DNA of 64,000 nucleotides, taken from NCBI GenBank assembly GCA_020850735.1, contig JADZEE010000139.1, forward strand, positions 30,377 through 94,376. The letters are read 5' to 3'. A model generated the notes under the pieces. It was given only the letters and a program-made list of their open reading frames with translations. It was not told the DNA's origin and did no database searches. Shown piece by piece: positions 18,348 through 27,202 of this stretch; within the stretch, counting starts at the first letter, position 1; each line of letters opens with the position of its first letter. This DNA is from Gammaproteobacteria bacterium (GTDB lineage: Bacteria > Pseudomonadota > Gammaproteobacteria > JADZEE01). Both the position numbers and the translations under genes were made by a program.

Positions 18348-18843
18348 AGTCCAGGTTCAGCGCCTCGAGCCGGCGCAGGATGGTCGCGGCAGCGTCCGCA
18401 CGAATGTCCTGCTCGAGCAGCGCCTGTTCCTCGAACTTGCCGAGCACGGCGGTCTCGTCGAAAGTGAAATCGCGCTGGAGCTCGACTGACTCGTCGTCTA
18501 CGAGCACTTGTCCGTCGGCGCGTCGCACCGTCAGCCCGACGGTGTAATCGAGCTCGAACTCGCGCACCTTGCCGGTCCGAGCGTCCACCGACAACACGCG
18601 GCGCTCGATCCGCTCCCGACCGAGGGCGATGACGAGATCGGCCTTGGCCGGTGAGCTGACCGTGCGCACGCCCGAGTAGGCGAGCGTGCGGCGCAGATGC
18701 GCCAGGAGCTGATCGGCCGGCCCGCTCTGCAGATACGCCGTGGCGGCGTCGATGTCGGCCTTGCGTGTACCCCGCAGCTGGAAACCACAGCCCGCCAGCA
18801 GCGACAGCACCACGATCACAACCCATATCTGCTTTGCACGCAT
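18346..18843 (-). CDS. lptE: LPS-assembly lipoprotein LptE
   Basis: The product of 165 residues is the outer-membrane lipoprotein that plugs LptD. A lipoprotein signal peptide ends in the lipobox LLAGC, with mature GFQLRGTR as in LptE (CGFxLRG). The ATG at 18843 has GAGGAG upstream and places the signal peptide at the N-terminus; an ATG at 18906 would add 21 charged residues before it. It lies between holA and leuS. Confidence 0.93.
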   Translation of the reverse strand: MRAKQIWVVIVVLSLLAGCGFQLRGTRKADIDAATAYLQSGPADQLLAHLRRTLAYSGVRTVSSPAKADLVIALGRERIERRVLSVDARTGKVREFELDYTVGLTVRRADGQVLVDDESVELQRDFTFDETAVLGKFEEQALLEQDIRADAAATILRRLEALNLD

Positions 18844-18884
18844 GGACAGCTCCTCGGGCGGGCGGGCGGATTGCGAGCGCACCG

Positions 18885-18910
18885 GCACGCGGGATGATCG
18901 TTTCACAGGC
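18885..18910. repeat. Second isolated right end of the palindromic element family
   Basis: GCACGCGGGATGATCG followed by TTTCACAGGC resembles the right end at 18318-18347 and again lies just before a minus-strand stop, that of leuS (18918-18920). The match is weaker than for the other copies. Confidence 0.4.
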
Positions 18911-18917
18911 CGGCCGA

Positions 18918-21506
18918 TCAGGCCACTACTACGTTCACCAGCCGCCCGGGAACGACGACGACCTTGCGCACGCTGGCCCCGTCCGTATAGCGGCGCACGT
19001 TCTCGTCCGCGAGCGCGCGCTCGCGTATGGCGGTTTCAGCGGCGTCCGCCGCCAGCGTGATGGTGGCGCGCTTGCGGCCGTTGACCTGCACTACCAGCGT
19101 GACCACCTCGCGCGCCAGCGCGGCTGCGTCGGCCCGCGGCCACGGTGCGTCGATGACCGGGGCGGTGTGGCCGAGCGCATGCCAGAGCGCGTGGGTGATG
19201 TGCGGCACGATCGGCGCGAGCATCAGCACGACGCTCCCGAGCGCCTCGTGCGTGACGGCGCGCCCGGCCCCCGAGTCGTCCTCGTGGCGAAGCACCGTAT
19301 TCAGCAGCTCCATCACCACGGCGATGGCGTGGTTGAATGCCCAGCGCCGACCGATGTCGTCACCGACCGTGGCGATGGCCTCGTGCACCTGCCGGCGCAG
19401 CGCACGCTGGGCCGCGTCGAGGGCATCCGGATCGAGCGCCGGCACCGGGCCCTTGCCGACGTGTGCGGCCACCGCGCGCCAGAGTCGGCGCAGGAAGCGC
19501 GCCGCCCCTTCCACGGCCGCATCGTTCCATTCCAGCATCTGGTCCGGTGGCGAGGTGAACATCATGTACAGCCGCACCGTATCGGCGCCGAAACGTTCGA
19601 TCATCGCCTGCGGATCAACGCCGTTGTTCTTCGACTTGGACATTTTCTCGACGCCGCCCAGACCCAGGGCGCCGCCGTCGCTCGCGAGCCGTGCCGAGAC
19701 GATCCCGCCTTTGTCGTCGCGCTCCACATCCACCTCCGCGGGCGCGAACCAGGTGCGGCGGCCGTCGCCCGCGTCGCGGTAGTACGTCTGCGCCACGACC
19801 ATGCCCTGCGTGAGCAGTTTCGTGAACGGCTCGCTGACCTTCGACAGGCCGGCGTCGCGCATGAGCTTCTGGAACAGGCGCGCGTACAGCAGGTGCAGGA
19901 TGGCGTGCTCGATGCCGCCGATGTACTGGTCGACCGGCAGCCAGTAATCGGCTCGCGCATCGAGCATCGCGGCGTTCTGGTCGGGACAGGCAAAGCGGGC
20001 GAAATACCAGGACGACTCCATGAACGTGTCGAAAGTGTCGGTCTCGCGACGCGCCGGCGCGCCGCACGCCGGACACGTGGTGGCGATGAAGGATTCGAGC
20101 TGCGCGAGCGGTGAGCCGCCACCCTTGACCACCAGGTCCTCCGGCAACAGCACCGGGAGCTGCTCGTCGGGCACGGGCACGCTGCCACAGGAGTCGCAAT
20201 GGACTATCGGGACCGGGCAACCCCAATAGCGCTGGCGTGACACGAGCCAGTCGCGCAGGCGGTAGTTGACGGTGCGCCGGCCGAGACCGCGTCTCTCCAG
20301 GTGCGCGGCGATGGCATCGAAGGCTTGTGCCGACGTCATGCCGTCGTACTCGCCGGAGTTGCCGAGCACGCCCGGTTCGCTGTGGGCGCCCTGCCCGATG
20401 TCGAGATCGCCGCCATCGGCCGGGAAGATCACGGGCCGGATCGGCAGGTCGTACTTGCGCGCGAACTCGAAATCGCGCTCGTCGTGGGCCGGCACCGACA
20501 TGATCGCGCCGGTCCCATAGCTCATGAGGACGAAATTCGCCGTCCACACCGGTATGCGCGCGCCGTTGAGCGGGTTGATTGCCTCGACGCCCAGGGGCAG
20601 ACCGCGCTTCTCGGTCGTCTCCACCGCCACCGCCGAGGTGCTGCCGTGACGGCACTCCTCCACGAAGCTGGCCACCCTGGCATCGTGTCGTGCCACTTCG
20701 AGCGCCAGCGGATGGTTGGCGGCCACGGCCATGAACGTGGCGCCGCAGATCGTGTCCGGCCGGGTGGTGTAGACGCGCAGCGCATCGTCGCGCCCGTCCA
20801 GAGCGAAGTCGACTTCCACGCCGTCGGAGCGGCCGATCCAATTGCGCTGCATCGTCCGTACGGAATCCGGCCAGCCCGTCAGCTCATCCAGATCGCCGAG
20901 CAGCTCGTCGGCGTAATCCGTGATCTTGAGGAACCACTGCGGGATCTCGCGGCGCTCGACGGGCGCGCCGGAGCGCCAGCCCCGGCCGTCGATCACCTGT
21001 TCGTTGGCGAGCACCGTCTGATCGACCGGATCCCAGTTCACCTCGGCGAGCTTCTTGTACGCCAGACCCGTACGGAACAGGCGCGTGAACAGCCACTGCT
21101 CCCAGCGGTAGTACTCCGGGCGGCAGGTCGCCAGCTCCCGTTCCCAGGCGTAGGCGAAGCCGAGGCGCCGGAGCTGGCCGCGCATGTAGGCGATGTTGTC
21201 GTAGGTCCAGCGCGCGGGTGGCACGCGATTCTGGATTGCGGCGTTTTCCGCCGGCAGGCCGAACGCGTCCCAGCCCATCGGCTGCAGGACGTTCCTGCCG
21301 CACATGCGCTGATAACGGCTGATCACGTCGCCGATGGTGTAGTTGCGCACGTGGCCCATGTGCAGCCTGCCGCTGGGATACGGAAACATCGAAAGGCAGT
21401 AGAACTTCTCCCGCGCCGGATCCTCGGTGACCTCGAACGCGCGCGTATCGTCCCAGTAGCGCTGCACGCGCGGCTCGAGCTCGTCGGGCTGGTAACGTTC
21501 GTCCAT
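18918..21506 (-). CDS. leuS: Leucyl-tRNA synthetase
   Basis: This 862-residue class I synthetase charges tRNA-Leu. It has the HIGH-type motif HMGHVRN near residue 44, a CP1 editing domain, zinc-like CDSCGS and CPACG pairs, and KMSKSKNN near 620. The ATG at 21506 ([11 protein letters not shown]) gives the standard N-terminus; an upstream start would add 16 residues without homology. It heads the leuS-lptE-holA series. Confidence 0.97.
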   Translation of the reverse strand: MDERYQPDELEPRVQRYWDDTRAFEVTEDPAREKFYCLSMFPYPSGRLHMGHVRNYTIGDVISRYQRMCGRNVLQPMGWDAFGLPAENAAIQNRVPPARWTYDNIAYMRGQLRRLGFAYAWERELATCRPEYYRWEQWLFTRLFRTGLAYKKLAEVNWDPVDQTVLANEQVIDGRGWRSGAPVERREIPQWFLKITDYADELLGDLDELTGWPDSVRTMQRNWIGRSDGVEVDFALDGRDDALRVYTTRPDTICGATFMAVAANHPLALEVARHDARVASFVEECRHGSTSAVAVETTEKRGLPLGVEAINPLNGARIPVWTANFVLMSYGTGAIMSVPAHDERDFEFARKYDLPIRPVIFPADGGDLDIGQGAHSEPGVLGNSGEYDGMTSAQAFDAIAAHLERRGLGRRTVNYRLRDWLVSRQRYWGCPVPIVHCDSCGSVPVPDEQLPVLLPEDLVVKGGGSPLAQLESFIATTCPACGAPARRETDTFDTFMESSWYFARFACPDQNAAMLDARADYWLPVDQYIGGIEHAILHLLYARLFQKLMRDAGLSKVSEPFTKLLTQGMVVAQTYYRDAGDGRRTWFAPAEVDVERDDKGGIVSARLASDGGALGLGGVEKMSKSKNNGVDPQAMIERFGADTVRLYMMFTSPPDQMLEWNDAAVEGAARFLRRLWRAVAAHVGKGPVPALDPDALDAAQRALRRQVHEAIATVGDDIGRRWAFNHAIAVVMELLNTVLRHEDDSGAGRAVTHEALGSVVLMLAPIVPHITHALWHALGHTAPVIDAPWPRADAAALAREVVTLVVQVNGRKRATITLAADAAETAIRERALADENVRRYTDGASVRKVVVVPGRLVNVVVA

Positions 21507-21605
21507 GGAAGTGGCGGATCGATCGGGGCAAATACGAGCGCGCAAGGATACCATCGGCGCTCGTACACGGCGAACGGCGCCGGGGCGGGGATGCGGTCGA
21601 GAGCG

Positions 21606-21634
21606 CGCCCCCGCCGTCGGTGCCGGCGGGGGCG
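21606..21634. terminator. GC-rich hairpin downstream of the comEA-like gene
   Basis: CGCCCCCGCC and GGCGGGGGCG form a perfect 10-bp stem with a 9-base loop, between the comEA-like stop and leuS. It lacks a T-tract, so it is at best a weak or Rho-assisted terminator or a 3' stabiliser. Confidence 0.4.
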
Positions 21635-21656
21635 AAATCGCAGCGAACCTGAGGGG

Positions 21657-21926
21657 TCAGTCGCCGCTTACGGTGAGGCGTTCGCGATTCTGCTCGAGCA
21701 CCCGCTCGCCGACGCCGCGCACGAGGGCAAGGTCGTCAATGGTGGCGAACGGCCCGTGTTTCTCGCGGTAGGCGACGATCGCCTCCGCGCGCGCCTGACC
21801 GACGCCCTGAATGGCCGCGGCGAGCGTATTCGCGTCGGCGGTGTTGATGTTGACGCGCTCTCCGGCCGTTGCGTACAGCGGCAGAATGCACAGCCCTGCG
21901 ACGAGCATCTTCCTGAATGATCGCAT
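21657..21926 (-). CDS. ComEA-like helix-hairpin-helix protein, exported
   Basis: This small exported protein of 89 residues has a signal peptide (about 1-22, ending ATAGE) followed by two helix-hairpin-helix motifs: VNINTADANTLAAAIQGVG and FATIDDLALVRGVG. In competent bacteria ComEA-type proteins bind incoming DNA in the periplasm. The short gammaproteobacterial form is the same as this. GGGAGAAGG precedes the ATG at 21926. No other competence genes are nearby. Confidence 0.88.
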   Translation of the reverse strand: MRSFRKMLVAGLCILPLYATAGERVNINTADANTLAAAIQGVGQARAEAIVAYREKHGPFATIDDLALVRGVGERVLEQNRERLTVSGD

Positions 21927-22114
21927 GATCCTTCTCCCTGGAACGGACTGGTCCTCGTCGGCGGTCACGCCCTGCGACCGCCGCCACCCGGCGTGCCCCG
22001 CACGGGGACGACGCCACGACTGCAAGGCTAGCAAAGGACACCGGGGGCGGCTGCAGCCGGCGTGCGCCGCAGGCGCACCGGCACCGGGAAATTTTCCTGA
22101 AACCGCGGTGCGGT

Positions 22115-22813
22115 TCAGTCGGCGCGCTCGATGGTATCCAGCCGCGGCCGCGCGGCCACGCCGCGGGAACCGATCAGCGCGAACTCCACTTCCTCGGCGA
22201 TGTTGGTGGCGTAGTCACCGATGCGTTCCAGCGACCTGGCGACGAACAGCAGCTGCACACACGAGACGATGCGATGGCTATCGGCCTGCATCTCCACCAG
22301 CAATCCGGCGAACAGATCGTTGTAGATGCGGTCGAGCGCCGCGTCACCCGTCCGAACCTGCTCAGCGGCGGTGGCATCGTGCCCGGCATAGGCCTCGAGC
22401 ACGCGCGCGAGCGCCGCGCGTACGCCGCCCGCCAGCGACGACAGCAGTCCGAGCACTTGCGCCGACGGCCGCCGGTCGAGCATGCGCGTGCGCTTGGCGC
22501 AGTTCTTCGCGTGATCGCCGATACGTTCGAGGCACGCGGACACCCGCTCGAGGGCGATGGCCTCGCGCAGATCCCGCCCGACCGGGGCCTGCCGGGCGAG
22601 CAGCTCCAGCACTTCTTCACGCACGCGCAGGTGCAGCGTGTCGACGTCGGCATCGCGGCGGATGGCCGTCTGCGCCGCCACCGTGTCGCCCTGCAGGAGC
22701 GCGACGACGGCATCGTCGAGCTCGCGCAGCACGGTTTCGCCCATGCGCGCCAGCGCGGCGCGCATGGCGGCGATCTCCTCGTCGAACAGACGCAGCGTGT
22801 GCTCGTCGGTCAT
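22115..22813 (-). CDS. phoU: PhoU-domain protein, second paralogue
   Basis: This 232-residue all-helical protein contains two PhoU repeats with the metal-binding signatures SACLERIGDHAKNCA and ARSLERIGDYATNIAEE. PhoU proteins repress the Pho response by linking PstB to PhoR. A GGGGGGACC site precedes the ATG at 22813. It lies downstream of the porin, separate from the main phoU at 27203-27925, from which it differs greatly, so it is a paralogue rather than a recent copy. The division of labour is unknown. Confidence 0.9.
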   Translation of the reverse strand: MTDEHTLRLFDEEIAAMRAALARMGETVLRELDDAVVALLQGDTVAAQTAIRRDADVDTLHLRVREEVLELLARQAPVGRDLREAIALERVSACLERIGDHAKNCAKRTRMLDRRPSAQVLGLLSSLAGGVRAALARVLEAYAGHDATAAEQVRTGDAALDRIYNDLFAGLLVEMQADSHRIVSCVQLLFVARSLERIGDYATNIAEEVEFALIGSRGVAARPRLDTIERAD

Positions 22814-22889
22814 GGTTCGGTCCCCCCATGCACGGGCAGCGGGGCGCCCATGGCGGCCCGCACGGTGATCATAGTCCATCAACGCGCAA

Positions 22890-22905
22890 GCCCCGTCACC
22901 GGGGC
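22890..22905. terminator. Hairpin between the porin and the second phoU
   Basis: GCCCCG-TCAC-CGGGGC is a 6-bp GC stem in the 129-bp gap after the porin stop. There is no T-tract; it may partially terminate or protect the porin transcript. Confidence 0.35.
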
Positions 22906-22942
22906 CTGCGTGTCCACTACGGGTGTCCGCGCGCCATGGCCG

Positions 22943-24409
22943 TTACCAGAAGATCTGCCCGCGCACGAGCAAGGCGCCCGGCTCGTCGCCGTCGTGAATG
23001 CTGCCGGGACGATCCGAATCGAGCACGCTCACATAGTCGGCCATGAAACGGATGGTATTGGTGGCGTACCAGTTCACGCCGATCGACAGCGCCTGCTGCT
23101 CGCCGGCCACGACGCCGGCACCGGCGTCGTTGAGATCCATGCTGTCGAAACGCACGGCAATCTGCCACGCGCCGATGCCGCCCTTGCCGACCACGCTGCG
23201 CGGCTTGACGCTGCCGTACTGGCCGTCGGCGGCTTTGAAGTTCATCGCTTCGCCGGTGATGAACCAACCCGCCTCGACGTAATAGCCGTGCAACGACACG
23301 TCGACCGGTGCGGCCGCGGTCACCGGCGTCCCCGCGGTACGCGTGCGTGACACGTCCCAGCGGGTGTATTCGCCCTGTAGTGAGACCGGTCCCCACACCG
23401 CGGCGGCCTCGAAGTTCCAGGCGAACACGTCGTCGACCGCGTTGACGCCGAAGTTGGCATCCTGCCAGCGGGTATCGACGACGTGGAACACGCCCGGACG
23501 CTGGCGCACGCGCAGCCCGGAATCCTGGGGATCGAGGTACATCGCTGCGGCGCCGAGGTGGAGCAGATGGGTGGCGTCCTGCACCAGCGGGTTGTAGGTC
23601 CCGCGCACGGCAAAGGAAACCTGCTCGTCACACTCGTCGAAACCGCTCAGACAGCCGTCGGGATCTTCGCCGTCAGTACCGGCGAAAACGCCGGCCTGCA
23701 GGGTCGCGCGTTCTCCCCAGTGGTTGAACATCGACAGTCCGAGTCGGCGTGACGGCTGCAGGACGTTGTCGGCGAGCAGCGGTCGCTCGATGAACAGCAT
23801 GTACTTGGAGCTCGACATGGTCGCCAGACCGAACGGAACGTGGTGCTGGCCGAGCTTGACCCACCAGCTGTCCTGCTCGTAACCGATGAACTGGTCCTTG
23901 GCGTCCACCTCGGCGCCGGCGAAGTCCCACTCGGTTTTCCAGATCCAGTGCTGCCAGAGCCTGCCCGCGATGCCGAGGCGGGCGCGCCGCACCTCCGCGC
24001 CGCTGCCGAGCTTGGTGGCGTCGGAATCGATCAGGTTGTAATCGACCATGAGGCGGCCGATGAGCTGCCACTCGAAGTCGCCGTCCGTCGAGCTGATCTT
24101 GAGCTTGTCGCGGGTCTCGATCTTCGGCATGTCGGCGGCGGCGGCCTCGACCTGTTCCTTGACGACTTCCTGGACCTGCGCCTTGACAGCCGCGTCACCG
24201 CCCGCGGCACGCGCCTCGACCTGCTCCTGGTCCGCCAGTGCGGAGTTGCGCAGCAGCTCGAACGCCTGCTGGTTGATGGTGCCGTTGTCGCGCAGCACCT
24301 CGAGCAACTCGAGCATGGTGGCGCCGGTGGCCAGCGCGGGTCCGGCCAGCACCAGGGCTGCTGCCGCCAGCAGTGCGGCCACGAATCGGGTGACGTCATC
24401 GGTCAACAT
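22943..24409 (-). CDS. Phosphate-selective porin of the OprP/OprO family
   Basis: The product of 488 residues has a signal peptide (about 1-28, ending LATGA), an N-terminal coiled-coil segment rich in Glu/Ala/Val (about 30-95), and then the beta-barrel body with FEWQLIGRLMVDYNL, RRARLGIAGRLWQHW and KTEWDFAGAEVDAKDQFIGY, ending in the aromatic IFW typical of outer-membrane barrels. It would pass phosphate or polyphosphate across the outer membrane. AAAGGAG precedes the ATG at 24409. A Pho-box promoter lies 160 bp upstream, which ties it to phosphate starvation. Confidence 0.9.
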   Translation of the reverse strand: MLTDDVTRFVAALLAAAALVLAGPALATGATMLELLEVLRDNGTINQQAFELLRNSALADQEQVEARAAGGDAAVKAQVQEVVKEQVEAAAADMPKIETRDKLKISSTDGDFEWQLIGRLMVDYNLIDSDATKLGSGAEVRRARLGIAGRLWQHWIWKTEWDFAGAEVDAKDQFIGYEQDSWWVKLGQHHVPFGLATMSSSKYMLFIERPLLADNVLQPSRRLGLSMFNHWGERATLQAGVFAGTDGEDPDGCLSGFDECDEQVSFAVRGTYNPLVQDATHLLHLGAAAMYLDPQDSGLRVRQRPGVFHVVDTRWQDANFGVNAVDDVFAWNFEAAAVWGPVSLQGEYTRWDVSRTRTAGTPVTAAAPVDVSLHGYYVEAGWFITGEAMNFKAADGQYGSVKPRSVVGKGGIGAWQIAVRFDSMDLNDAGAGVVAGEQQALSIGVNWYATNTIRFMADYVSVLDSDRPGSIHDGDEPGALLVRGQIFW

Positions 24410-24567
24410 GACTGAACGCTCCTTTGCGCACGTATATGCGCGCCATTGGTCTGCCCGCCGCCGCCGGCCACCGGCCTCGATGTCGGTGAGCAAGGTATCG
24501 AATGGATTGCATTGATTGTTACACTTCCGCGCGCTGGTACGCCGTTGGCCAGCTCGGGTCGATCCGT

Positions 24568-24601
24568 AGCGTAAGCGGGCAAAATTACGAAATGATTACG
24601 A
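24568..24601 (-). promoter_or_regulatory. Pho-box promoter of the porin gene
   Basis: On the minus strand TCGTAAT-CATT-TCGTAAT (24601-24584) gives two identical 7-mers spaced by four bases, the PhoB direct-repeat layout. A -10 element TACGCT (24573-24568) follows after exactly 10 bases, as in class I Pho promoters. The pstS promoter at 33910-33943 has the same architecture. The rest of the 340-bp gap (24410-24567, 24602-24750) shows no other clear signal. Confidence 0.75.
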
Positions 24602-24750
24602 ATTGCTTTCGGCGCGTCGCCCGGGCGCGCTGCGCCCCCGGCTGGGGCGAAGGATAGGCCAGGCGGCACGCCGGTCACACAGTTGTCATACACGAGATTT
24701 GAAATGTCAGGGTGCAAACGCTGTTCACGAATACCCTGGTTCGGCGTCCG

Positions 24751-25449
24751 ATGCCGGCGATCGCGCCGACCATCCTGATCGTCGACGACGAGCCGGCCAT
24801 CCGGCAGATGCTCGATTTCGCGCTGGCGAGCAGCGGTTACAGCTGTCGCGGCGCCGGCGACGCAGAGCAGGCGCAGGCGTCGATCGGCGCCGCGCCGCCG
24901 GATCTGATCCTGCTCGACTGGATGTTGCCGGGCATCAGCGGGCTCGATTTCGCCCGCCGTCTGCGCCGCGATCCGAAGACCTGCCGCATTCCCATCATCA
25001 TGCTCACCGCCCGCGGCGAGGAAGACGATCGGATCAGCGGCCTGGACGTCGGCGCGGACGACTACGTCACCAAGCCGTTCTCGACCCGTGAGCTGCTCGC
25101 GCGTATTCGCGCCGTCCTGCGCCGCAACGCACCGGCCGCCAGCGGTGCGGCGATCGAGGCCGAGGGTCTGCGCGTCGACATGGAAACGCACCGCGTCACG
25201 GCCAGGGGCGATGCGCTGGTGCTCAGCCCGACGGAATTGCGCCTGTTGCAGTTCTTCGTGACGCATCCCGAGCGCGTCTACAGCCGCAGCCAGTTGCTCG
25301 ACGGCGTCTGGGGCGATAACGTGCATATAGAGGAACGCACGGTCGACGTTCACATCCGCCGCCTGCGCAAAGTGCTCGAGCCTTACCACTATGACCGGTT
25401 CATCCAGACTGTACGCAGCGTGGGCTACCGGTTCTCCACCCAGACCTAG
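24751..25449 (+). CDS. phoB: Phosphate regulon response regulator PhoB
   Basis: This 232-residue OmpR/PhoB-type regulator activates Pho promoters when phosphorylated. The receiver domain has VDDE (11-14), the phospho-acceptor Asp56 in LLLDWMLPG, and the conserved Lys in TKPF. The winged-helix domain (about 130-230) ends RTVDVHIRRLRKVLEP and GYRFST. I chose the ATG at 24751 because it gives the family length and N-terminus; a GTG at 24712 would add 13 residues. Neither has a good ribosome site. phoR follows by 65 bp. Confidence 0.94.
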   Translation: MPAIAPTILIVDDEPAIRQMLDFALASSGYSCRGAGDAEQAQASIGAAPPDLILLDWMLPGISGLDFARRLRRDPKTCRIPIIMLTARGEEDDRISGLDVGADDYVTKPFSTRELLARIRAVLRRNAPAASGAAIEAEGLRVDMETHRVTARGDALVLSPTELRLLQFFVTHPERVYSRSQLLDGVWGDNVHIEERTVDVHIRRLRKVLEPYHYDRFIQTVRSVGYRFSTQT

Positions 25450-25514
25450 CCGCGCCGTCCCGTGCCGCCCCGGCAGCGGCCGGCGGCCGAGCGCTTGACC
25501 GCCGGCGTACGGCA

Positions 25515-26846
25515 ATGACACTGCTGACGCGGGCGGACGCCCTGCGCCTCGGCGCGCTGGTCGGCGCGGCCACGGTGCTGGGATTGCTCACCGGTCAGCT
25601 CTCGCTGACGCTGGCATTGACGCTCGCCGGCTACTGCCTGTGGCAGCACCGCCAGCTGCAGCAGCTGCTGCTGTGGATCCGACACCGCAAGGAAACCGAT
25701 GCGCCCGATTTACCCGGAGTCTACGAAGAGCTGTGCAGCGAGATCGATCGGCTGCGCGACCGGCACAAGAAGCGCAAGAAGAAGCTGTCCGGTTACCTGA
25801 AGCAGTTTCAGCAGGCGACGACCGCGTTGCCGGATGCCGTCGTAGTGCTCGGACCCGAAAACGAAATCGGCTGGGCCAACGTCGCGGCCGCGCAGTTCCT
25901 GAACGTGCGCTGGCCGCAGGATGCCGGCCAGCGCCTGAACCACCTCTTGCGCGAGCCGGCCATTAAGGAGTTGCTCGATGCCGGCGCCGACCCCGTCCGC
26001 TCGGTTGAGATGGTCTCGCCCCGCGACGCCGGCTTGCAGCTCAGCGTCCAGGTCGTTCCGTACGGAGACAAGCAGCGTCTGTTCGTCGCCCGCGACATCA
26101 CCCGGCTGCAGCGCCTGCACCAGATTCGCAGCGACTTTGTCGCCAACGTCTCACACGAGCTGCGCACGCCGTTGACGGTATTCAGCGGCTACCTCGAGAC
26201 GCTCGAGGGTGACGTCACGCACTGCCCGCCGGCCTGGCAGCCGGTACTGGACCAGATGCGCGGACATGTTGCCCGCATGCAGGAGGTCATCGACGAATTG
26301 CTGCTGCTCACCCGCCTGGAGCAAAGAGACCGGGTCGAGCATCCCGAGCCGGTCGCGGTCTCACAATTGCTGGCCGGCGTGCACAAGGAAGCGCTGATGG
26401 TCAGCGCCGGGCGCGGACACGTCGTCACCCTGGAGGTGGACAAACGAGTGTGGCTGCTCGGTTCCGCCATGGAGCTGCGCAGCGCGTTCTCCAACCTGAT
26501 CGTGAACGCGGTGCAGTACACGCCGGAGCGGGGCACCATCCACATTCGCTGGTGGTACGACGATGACGGTGCGCATCTGTCGGTGCGGGATACCGGTATC
26601 GGCATCCCGCCATCGCACGTGCCACGGCTCACAGAGCGTTTCTACCGGGTCGACAGGGGACGGGCACGCGCGGAGGGTGGCACCGGACTCGGCCTTGCGA
26701 TCGTCAAGCACGTGCTCTCGCGTCACGGCGCGCAGCTGGAAATCGCCAGCACCGTCGGCGAGGGCAGCACCTTCACCTGCCACTTCCCGCCGCCGGCGGT
26801 CATCCTCCGGGACACTCCGGTACCGGTCGCCGTCTCGCCCGCCTGA
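25515..26846 (+). CDS. phoR: Phosphate regulon sensor kinase PhoR
   Basis: The protein of 443 residues has two N-terminal membrane helices (about 9-44), a basic linker (KKRKKKL), a PAS domain (about 100-195), the HisKA box with phospho-acceptor His214 in NVSHELRTPL, and the HATPase domain (NAVQYTP, DTGIGIP, GGTGLGLAIVKH). It phosphorylates PhoB under phosphate limitation and is restrained by the PstSCAB-PhoU complex encoded just downstream on the other strand. The layout matches gammaproteobacterial PhoR, which lacks a large periplasmic sensor. Confidence 0.95.
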   Translation: MTLLTRADALRLGALVGAATVLGLLTGQLSLTLALTLAGYCLWQHRQLQQLLLWIRHRKETDAPDLPGVYEELCSEIDRLRDRHKKRKKKLSGYLKQFQQATTALPDAVVVLGPENEIGWANVAAAQFLNVRWPQDAGQRLNHLLREPAIKELLDAGADPVRSVEMVSPRDAGLQLSVQVVPYGDKQRLFVARDITRLQRLHQIRSDFVANVSHELRTPLTVFSGYLETLEGDVTHCPPAWQPVLDQMRGHVARMQEVIDELLLLTRLEQRDRVEHPEPVAVSQLLAGVHKEALMVSAGRGHVVTLEVDKRVWLLGSAMELRSAFSNLIVNAVQYTPERGTIHIRWWYDDDGAHLSVRDTGIGIPPSHVPRLTERFYRVDRGRARAEGGTGLGLAIVKHVLSRHGAQLEIASTVGEGSTFTCHFPPPAVILRDTPVPVAVSPA

Positions 26847-26881
26847 AAAGCCCGCCTGAAAAGCCCCCGGGAAACCATCGT

Positions 26882-26924
26882 GGAAACCATCGGGGTCAGA
26901 GTCGCATTTCCACCCGACACGTTG
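26882..26924. repeat. REP-like repeat, partial unit R1
   Basis: This 43-bp unit begins GGAAACCATCGGGGTCAGAG and ends CGACACGTTG. It is the left half of the 90-bp units that follow at 26925 and 27101. The core GGGGTCAGAGTCG pairs with the complementary right half of the full units. Confidence 0.75.
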
Positions 26925-27014
26925 GAGGAAACCATCGGGGTCAGAGTCGTATTTCCACCCGACACGTTGAGGTTCGGCGTCGAAAGCGAAATGGAAATGC
27001 GACTCTGACCCCGG
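26925..27014. repeat. REP-like repeat, full hairpin unit R2
   Basis: This 90-bp unit starts GAGGAAACCATCGGGGTCAG and ends GACTCTGACCCCGG. Its arms GGGGTCAGAGTCG and CGACTCTGACCCC, extended by ATTTCCA and TGGAAATG, form a long imperfect hairpin. R2 is nearly identical to R3, with a handful of differences near the centre (TTTCCACCCGACA versus TTTGCATCCGAGA). Confidence 0.85.
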
Positions 27015-27100
27015 TGGCGGATGTCTTCGCAGATGTTGCGGGCATGATCACCGATGCGCTCCATCGCCCGCACGGCGAGGATCACGTTCAATACGCGGGT
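27015..27100 (-). pseudogene. Captured fragment of phoU with an in-frame 27-nt deletion
   Basis: These 86 bases repeat phoU positions 27252-27364 almost exactly, but lack 27 bases. The encoded peptide runs NVILAVRAMERIGDHARN-ICED and then jumps to IRH, missing the VIYLVIGKD present in the intact gene. Only a few substitutions are present, so the copy is recent. It is sandwiched exactly between REP units R2 and R3, with no start or stop of its own. Confidence 0.88.
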
Positions 27101-27190
27101 GAGGAAACCATCGGGGTCAGAGTCGTATTTGCATCCGAGACGTTGAGGTTCGGCGTCGAAAGCGAAATGGAAATGCGACTCTGACCCCGG
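27101..27190. repeat. REP-like repeat, full hairpin unit R3
   Basis: This 90-bp unit has the same ends and hairpin arms as R2 and lies 12 bases from the phoU stop codon. As a strong hairpin at the 3' end of the phoU transcript it could act as terminator or stabiliser on the minus strand, and also end phoR transcription coming from the other side. Confidence 0.85.
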
Positions 27191-27202
27191 TTTTGGCGGT
27201 TC

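Noticed and set aside
22055..22080. GTGCGCC-GCA-GGCGCAC hairpin after the second phoU as a terminator
   Set aside because: The stem is short with a flanking mismatch and there is no T-tract. Such stems are frequent by chance at this GC content.
24683..24689. TTGTCAT upstream of phoB as a Pho box
   Set aside because: It matches one enteric half-site, but the second half at four bases (GAGATTT) does not match. Autoregulation of phoB remains possible but is not supported.
26882..27190. Repeat cluster as a CRISPR array
   Set aside because: There are only two full units, each a long hairpin, the single spacer is a piece of phoU, and there are no cas genes.
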